Positions 40,731 to 45,944 of a stretch of DNA of 45,944 bases are shown piece by piece. The notes beneath the pieces were generated by a model. That model was not told the DNA's origin. It was given only the letters and a program-made list of their open reading frames with translations, and made no database searches. The position numbers and the translations under genes are program-made. The stretch covers positions 1 through 45,944 of the forward strand of contig PWVL01000071.1 in NCBI GenBank assembly GCA_003561875.1. The letters are read 5' to 3'. This stretch comes from Desulfuromonadales bacterium. Its GTDB lineage: Bacteria; Desulfobacterota; Desulfuromonadia; Desulfuromonadales; Syntrophotaleaceae. Within the stretch, counting starts at the first letter, position 1. The number at the start of each line of letters is the position of its first letter.

Positions 40731-42080
40731 GTGTCTGTCACACCCCCGATAACCGTTATCGGTGCCGGACTGGCCGGATGCGAAGCCGCCTGGCAGATCG
40801 CCCGAACCGGATGCCCCGTCACTTTGGTCGAGATGAAGCCCCGGCGCTTTTCCGAAGCCCACCTGTCTCCCGACCTGGCTGAACTGGTCTGTTCCAACAG
40901 CCTGCGGGGCACCGCCATGAACAACGCCGTCGGCTGCCTCAAACAGGAACTGCGCTATTGTGGTTCCCTGTTCATGGATGCGGCGGACGCCACCAGAGTG
41001 CCCGCGGGAGGGGCTTTGGCGGTCGACAGACAAGCTTTTTCGGCCTGCATTACCGAACGCATCGCAGGGCATCCCCTGATTGACCTTCAACGCCGGGAAG
41101 TCACCGAAATTCCATCACAAGGGCGGGTTATCATCGCCTCCGGGCCGCTGACTTCGCCGTCCCTGTCCGACGCCATCGGCCGCCTGACCGGCAGCGAACA
41201 GCTTTATTTTTATGACGCCATCGCTCCCGTGGTGGAGGCCGACTCCCTCGATCTTTCCGTGATCTGGCGAGCTTCCCGCTACGGGCGAGGCGGAGACGAC
41301 TACCTCAACTGCTCCCTCGACCGTAGCCAATACCTGGCCTTTGTTGAAGCGCTTAAAACCGCCGACAAGGTTCCTGGGCGGGACTTCGAAAAGGTAATTC
41401 ATTTTGAGGGCTGCATGCCGGTAGAGGAAATGGCCATAAGAGGTGACATGACCCTGGCCTTCGGTCCGATGAAACCCGTCGGCCTGATCGATCCGCGTAG
41501 CGGCCGCGAGCCTTTCGCCGTCGTGCAGTTGCGTCAGGACAATCTCCACGGCACCCTCTACAATCTGGTCGGTTTTCAGACCAAACTCACCTACCCGGAA
41601 CAACGTCGGATATTCCGCCCTCTTCCCGGGCTTGAAAATGCCCGTTTTGCGCGCCTTGGCAGCATGCACCGCAACACCTTCATCAACGCACCCACCTGTC
41701 TGACTCCGGAACTCGGCTTCAGGGGCGACGCCCGCCTTTTGTTCGCCGGCCAGATTACCGGCGTCGAAGGTTATGTGGAGTCGGCAGCCACCGGCCTGCT
41801 GGCTGGACTCTTTGCCGCTGCAAAACACCTGGGAAAGCCTGTCTTTCTCCCTCCCGTAAGTACCGCTTTGGGTGCCATGCTGCGCCATCTGTATGCCTCC
41901 GACCCAAAGAATTTTCAACCTATGAATGTCAACTACGGACTGTTTCCGCCTCTCTCGACTGACCGCGTGAAACGTCGTGAACGGCGGCTGGCCATGGCCG
42001 AAAGAGCACTGACGGATATCGTCCCCTGGTGGCGAAAATTGTCAGTCCAGCTGACCGGATTAGTCAACCGAGCCCTCTAA
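40731..42080 (+). CDS. trmFO: Methylenetetrahydrofolate--tRNA-(uracil-5-)-methyltransferase
   Basis: [55 protein letters not shown]...[37 protein letters not shown] start at 40731. Confidence 0.96.
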   Translation: MSVTPPITVIGAGLAGCEAAWQIARTGCPVTLVEMKPRRFSEAHLSPDLAELVCSNSLRGTAMNNAVGCLKQELRYCGSLFMDAADATRVPAGGALAVDRQAFSACITERIAGHPLIDLQRREVTEIPSQGRVIIASGPLTSPSLSDAIGRLTGSEQLYFYDAIAPVVEADSLDLSVIWRASRYGRGGDDYLNCSLDRSQYLAFVEALKTADKVPGRDFEKVIHFEGCMPVEEMAIRGDMTLAFGPMKPVGLIDPRSGREPFAVVQLRQDNLHGTLYNLVGFQTKLTYPEQRRIFRPLPGLENARFARLGSMHRNTFINAPTCLTPELGFRGDARLLFAGQITGVEGYVESAATGLLAGLFAAAKHLGKPVFLPPVSTALGAMLRHLYASDPKNFQPMNVNYGLFPPLSTDRVKRRERRLAMAERALTDIVPWWRKLSVQLTGLVNRAL

Positions 42081-42083
42081 AAG

Positions 42084-42107
42084 GCCGTTTTCAAGACGGC
42101 TTGTTTT
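42084..42107 (+). terminator. Candidate terminator after trmFO
   Basis: GCCGT-TTTCAAG-ACGGC-TTGTTTT. Confidence 0.55.
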
Positions 42108-42232
42108 GTGCAATAATCCCTGGAGCATAAAGTTCTTCGCTGCGAAGAGGACCGGTCGAAGCTTCGCCCGCCGCCGGGGGGCCTGTCACCAGTCGATCTT
42201 CAGTTTCTTTTCCGTTATGCTGTTGGAATCCA

Positions 42233-44149
42233 ATGGCCTGTTCCCTTTCCATAACCGAACCGCCCGAAGCTCTGCTGCAACGTCTGGCCCGGGTGCCGGA
42301 ACTGCAAGCCTTGAGTCTGGCTTTCTACGACCGGAAGTTTCTGCTGCAGGTCTGCGACAAGCCCGACGCTGCGGTTTGCGGAAACGGCGAGAATCCTTTC
42401 TGCAACCCAGCCTGCTACGCCCGCCGGGCTGCCCGCCTGGGACTTGGCGAAAGCTCGGAAGAACCGACCGTGATTGAGTGCCCGGGGAAAATGCGCCACT
42501 GCCTCGTTCCCTGCCGTGACTCTGGCGGCGAGCGGGCCTACCTGCTGGTCGGCGGAACCCGCAGTGAGCGGATCGATCTGTCCTATCTGGAAGAGTTGGC
42601 CAGCCTCAACCAGGTCCCCGCCCTGCCCCTGCTGGAACGGTGGAGTCGCCTGCCGCACATGTCGGAAGCCGAATTGCTGGCCGCCGGTGCTACGGCCCTG
42701 GACAAGCTGCTCCCCCCGGCGGAACTTCACCGCGATCCGGAACCCGCTGCAACGGGACTGGACACAACCCTGATTGACGCCCTTTATCGGGCCGATCGGG
42801 TTCTGGGCCAGGCTAAGGACTGGCCCACCTTGCGTGACGCCATCAACAGCCTGCTGGAACCGGCCTTTGGCCCCCGTTCCGTTTCTCTGCTGGTTCCCGG
42901 AGACGAAGATCCCGAGCTCGCCTGTCTTGAAAGCTGGCCACCCGACACGCCGCAGCAGGACCAACAGGGCGGCAATGGCTCTGAAGACCCCGAACAGATC
43001 ACCTGTCTGCCACTCAGCTGCGAGGACCGGCAGATCGGCACTCTGCTCTGCTTTGGCCCCGCTCCTTCGTCCTATGAATTGCAACTGCTCACCCTGTTGG
43101 CGGAACGCATCGGCAGCCGTTTGCAACGCCTGGGAGATTCGCCCATGACGTCTCAGATTTCGGCTTTTGAAAGTAAGGAGTTCGGCCACCTGTTGTCCCT
43201 GTCCCGGCCGGAAGAACTCTGTCGTCAGATTCTCAGGAATATTGTGCAGCGGATTCCGGCTGAAAAAGCTTCCATGCTGCTGCTCAGCGGTTCCGGACAG
43301 AAACTGCACCTGATGGCCAGCATCGGCATGAATCGAGCCATGGCAACCAACCTCAGCGTACCGGCCGATCAGGGAATCGCCGGCCGGGTACTGCGCGACG
43401 GGGAAGTGCTGCTGGTCGAGGACATGGAACGGGATCCGCGCATCGGCACACCGCCCCGTCCCCGCTATAAAAGCGGCTCCTTTCTATGCGCTCCGTTGTC
43501 CGCCGGGAGTAAACACCACGGCGTAATCTGCCTGGCCGACCACAAAGACGCCCGCCCTTTTGCATACGAAGACATGGAGCTGCTCACCGCTCTTACAGGC
43601 CCCAGCGCGGTACTCATCGAAAGGCTGCGGCACCAGCATCAGATGAATAAATTGCGGGACCAGGCCGCCCTCGACCCGGCAACTGGCGTCTACAACAAAG
43701 CCATGTTCAGACGCCGTTTTGAAGAGGAGGTCTGTCGCTGCGGACGCCAGCAACAGGATATGACCCTGCTGCTGCTGAGCCTCGACCAGCCAGGCCACCA
43801 TCTGCGGCAACAGGCCCGCGATATGACCGAACACCTGCGGTTGCTGTTGCGCAAAATGGATGTCGTCGGCCGTCTTGAGGCCAATCTGTTCGCGGTGCTA
43901 TTGCCCGGCACCACCAGCGATACGGGCCTGAGCATCGTAGAACGTCTGTACGAACAGCGATGTAACCGGGACAAGGATCCACTGCCGACATTCTCCTGCG
44001 GGATAGCATCCTACCCCGACAACGGTGCCTCCTACGAACTGCTGCTGCAATCGGCACGCAACGCGCTCGGCAAAGCCTCTGCCGACGGTGGCGGCAGGGC
44101 GCTGGTCTGTAAAGACTCAGTGCGCAATGAAAAGATCGTATTTCTCTGA
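42233..44149 (+). CDS. Multidomain signalling protein: Cys-rich PocR-like N-terminus, two GAF-like regions, degenerate C-terminal GGDEF domain
   Basis: N-term VCDKPDAAVCGNGENPFCNPACYARRAARLGLGESSEEPTVIECPGKMRHCLVPCRDSGGERAYLLVGG; GAF EKASMLLLSGSGQKLHLMASIGM...ADQGIAGRVLRDGEVLLVEDMERDPRI; C-term DPATGVYNKAMFRRRFEEE...VVGRLEANLFAVLLPGT...FSCGIASYPDNG. Confidence 0.8.
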   Translation: MACSLSITEPPEALLQRLARVPELQALSLAFYDRKFLLQVCDKPDAAVCGNGENPFCNPACYARRAARLGLGESSEEPTVIECPGKMRHCLVPCRDSGGERAYLLVGGTRSERIDLSYLEELASLNQVPALPLLERWSRLPHMSEAELLAAGATALDKLLPPAELHRDPEPAATGLDTTLIDALYRADRVLGQAKDWPTLRDAINSLLEPAFGPRSVSLLVPGDEDPELACLESWPPDTPQQDQQGGNGSEDPEQITCLPLSCEDRQIGTLLCFGPAPSSYELQLLTLLAERIGSRLQRLGDSPMTSQISAFESKEFGHLLSLSRPEELCRQILRNIVQRIPAEKASMLLLSGSGQKLHLMASIGMNRAMATNLSVPADQGIAGRVLRDGEVLLVEDMERDPRIGTPPRPRYKSGSFLCAPLSAGSKHHGVICLADHKDARPFAYEDMELLTALTGPSAVLIERLRHQHQMNKLRDQAALDPATGVYNKAMFRRRFEEEVCRCGRQQQDMTLLLLSLDQPGHHLRQQARDMTEHLRLLLRKMDVVGRLEANLFAVLLPGTTSDTGLSIVERLYEQRCNRDKDPLPTFSCGIASYPDNGASYELLLQSARNALGKASADGGGRALVCKDSVRNEKIVFL

Positions 44150-44181
44150 TCCGCGCCACACCTTTTTTTTCCGGACAGCCC

Positions 44182-44856
44182 ATGCCCCCAGAATACCTGC
44201 CCGGCCGCCCATCGCAAAATTCCTCCCCGCTGGTACTGGCCTCTGCCTCTCCCCGACGACGGGAGCTTCTGCTTTCCCTGGGCGTAGACTTTCAGGTTGT
44301 GCCCAGCAATATCGATGAAAGCCTGCTGCCGGGAGAGTCGCCCCGTGATCACGTGCTGCGCCTGAGCCGAGAAAAAGCCCTGGAAGTCGCTGGTCGCCGG
44401 GGTATTCAAGGGCGCTGGTTTCTCGGCAGCGACACCGTCGTCCTGCGGGACGCAGCCGTCCTTGGCAAACCCCGGAATGCCGCAGAGGCGGCCACCATGC
44501 TTCGCTCTCTTTCCGGCCGTGAACACCAGGTCCTGTCCGGATACGCCCTCTATGATCGTAGCCAGCAGCTGCTCGAAGCCGGTGTCGTCGTTACCCGGGT
44601 TCGGTTCAAAAAGTTGACAGAGAGCGAGATAGAGGGCTACATTGCCACCGGCGAACCTTTTGACAAGGCCGGTGGCTACGCCATTCAGGGTTGTGGCGCC
44701 TTTATGATTCCGGCCATCGAGGGCAGCTACAGCAATGTCGTCGGTCTGCCTCTATGCGAGGTGGTATCGGCGCTGGAACGCCTCGGTGCCCTGCGTCTGG
44801 CGACCGCACCCGGTCAGCCCCTTTTCCACATACCCGGTTCGGGAGCGCAGTCATGA
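44182..44856 (+). CDS. maf: Maf family nucleotide pyrophosphatase
   Basis: LVLASASPRRRELLLSLGVDFQVVPSNIDE...FLGSDTVVLRDAAVLGKP...YIATGEPFDKAGGYAIQGCGAFMIPAIEGSYSNVVGLPL. Confidence 0.96.
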   Translation: MPPEYLPGRPSQNSSPLVLASASPRRRELLLSLGVDFQVVPSNIDESLLPGESPRDHVLRLSREKALEVAGRRGIQGRWFLGSDTVVLRDAAVLGKPRNAAEAATMLRSLSGREHQVLSGYALYDRSQQLLEAGVVVTRVRFKKLTESEIEGYIATGEPFDKAGGYAIQGCGAFMIPAIEGSYSNVVGLPLCEVVSALERLGALRLATAPGQPLFHIPGSGAQS

Positions 44857-45539
44857 GCATTCCAGAAAACCTTCAGCAGATTCAGGAGCGCGTCGGCAAG
44901 GCCTGTCGAAGAGTCCGGCGCGACCCCGCAGATGTCCGCCTGGTGGCCGTCTCCAAAACCAAGCCGGCGACAATGATCGAAGCCGCAAGGCAAGCCGGAC
45001 AGACTCTTTTCGGCGAAAGTTACGCTCAGGAATTCAATAACAAATTCAATCAGTTGTCCGACAGGGTGGAATGGCACTTCATCGGCGCTCTGCAATCCAA
45101 CAAAGTTAAATACCTGCGGGGCAAAGTTCAGTTGATCCATTCTGTCGACCGCCTCTCGCTGGCCAAGGAAATCGACCGTCAGTGGGGAAGAATCGGCCGG
45201 GTGGCCGATATCCTGCTGCAGTTGAACCTGGGTGACGAAACCAGCAAGGCCGGAGCCGACGAAAAAGAGTTGGAAACTCTGCTGCGCCAGGTGGCTGAAT
45301 TGCCCAACCTGAAGGTCCGGGGCCTGATGGCCCTGCCTCCCTACTTCGAGGATCCGGAACAGGTCCGGCCCTATTTTCGCCGTTTACGAGAACTGGCCGC
45401 GCAGATGCGCAACTGCAACATTCCCAACGTCGCGCTGCAGGAACTCTCCATGGGTATGAGCCACGACTTTGAGGTCGCCATTGAAGAAGGCGCAACTCTG
45501 ATTCGCGTCGGCTCCGCCATCTTCGGTGAACGCTGTTAG
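44853..45539 (+). CDS. YggS family pyridoxal phosphate homeostasis protein
   Basis: VRLVAVSKTKPATMIEAARQAGQTLFGESYAQEF...WHFIGALQSNKVKYL...LSMGMSHDFEVAIEEGATLIRVGSAIFG; ATGA overlap with maf. Confidence 0.96.
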   Translation: MSIPENLQQIQERVGKACRRVRRDPADVRLVAVSKTKPATMIEAARQAGQTLFGESYAQEFNNKFNQLSDRVEWHFIGALQSNKVKYLRGKVQLIHSVDRLSLAKEIDRQWGRIGRVADILLQLNLGDETSKAGADEKELETLLRQVAELPNLKVRGLMALPPYFEDPEQVRPYFRRLRELAAQMRNCNIPNVALQELSMGMSHDFEVAIEEGATLIRVGSAIFGERC

Positions 45540-45546
45540 GACCGTC

Positions 45547-45944
45547 ATGAATTCTCAGCAACCCAGAGCCATGTGGGCTTCCCGCCTGGGCTTCGTACTG
45601 GCCGCCGCCGGCAGTGCCGTCGGCCTCGGCAACATCTGGAAATTTCCCTACATCGCCGGCCTCAACGGCGGCGGTGCTTTTGTTCTGGTCTACCTGCTCT
45701 GCGTCGCCCTGGTCGGCCTGCCCATTCTGATGGCCGAGTTGATGATCGGCCGCCATACGCGGCGGGATGCAGTCGGCGCCTTTATTGCTCTGGAAGGTCG
45801 AAAATCCTTCTGGACCTGCACCGGCTGGGTCAGCGTGAGCGCCGCCTTCATCATTCTCTCTTATTATTCGGTGGTCGCCGGCTGGACTCTCGACTACATC
45901 TACCGGGCCGTGGCTGGCAGCTTCAGCGGGCAATCGCCGGAAGC
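45547..45944 (+). CDS. Neurotransmitter:sodium symporter (NSS/SNF) family transporter, N-terminal part
   Basis: MNSQQPRAMWASRLGFVLAAAGSAVGLGNIWKFPYIAGLNGGGAFVLVYLLCVALVGLPILMAELMIGRHTR; runs off the window. Confidence 0.95.
   Translation, partial: MNSQQPRAMWASRLGFVLAAAGSAVGLGNIWKFPYIAGLNGGGAFVLVYLLCVALVGLPILMAELMIGRHTRRDAVGAFIALEGRKSFWTCTGWVSVSAAFIILSYYSVVAGWTLDYIYRAVAGSFSGQSPE

Noticed and set aside
42215-43309. 364-aa minus-strand ORF
   Set aside because: Antisense to the GAF/GGDEF-like gene, which has clear domain signatures on the plus strand.

Overview
The window looks like a core-genome segment of a Desulfuromonadales-type bacterium (Geobacter/Pelobacter/Desulfuromonas relatives; this is inferred from gene content and order, not demonstrated). 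Positions ~1-30.7 kb are almost entirely minus-strand and ~32.7-45.9 kb are plus-strand. Minus-strand content: a GH65 / beta-PGM-OtsB trehalose pair, rsgA, a four-S1-domain protein, a ferritin-like protein, a NUDIX protein, a LOG-family protein, a YkgJ-like Cys-cluster protein, rnpB, a C4 zinc-ribbon protein, a Nif3-like protein, a tRNA(CAT), rpoD-dnaG-mutS2-cvpA-yqeY, a histidine cluster (hisIE-like/F/A/H/B/D/G), murA, prmC, prfA, thyX, rpmE, rho and a lipoprotein. Plus-strand content: an Rrf2 regulator, a SAM-I riboswitch with metX, cpoB/ybgF, a LysM protein, dprA, smg, topA, trmFO, a PocR-like/GAF/degenerate-GGDEF protein, maf, a YggS protein and a partial NSS transporter. I saw no CRISPR array, prophage, transposon or obvious defence island. 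The best leads are: (1) a HisIE-like protein whose HisI half has lost its catalytic/metal motifs; (2) a Cys-rich PocR-like/GAF protein ending in a GGDEF domain without the GGDEF signature; (3) a beta-PGM/trehalose-6-P phosphatase fusion overlapping a GH65 gene; (4) an apparently 5'-truncated outer-membrane-like ORF that overlaps gluQRS convergently; (5) a perfect 26-bp palindrome between rpmE and thyX. I do not see strong evidence for a wholly novel multi-gene system.
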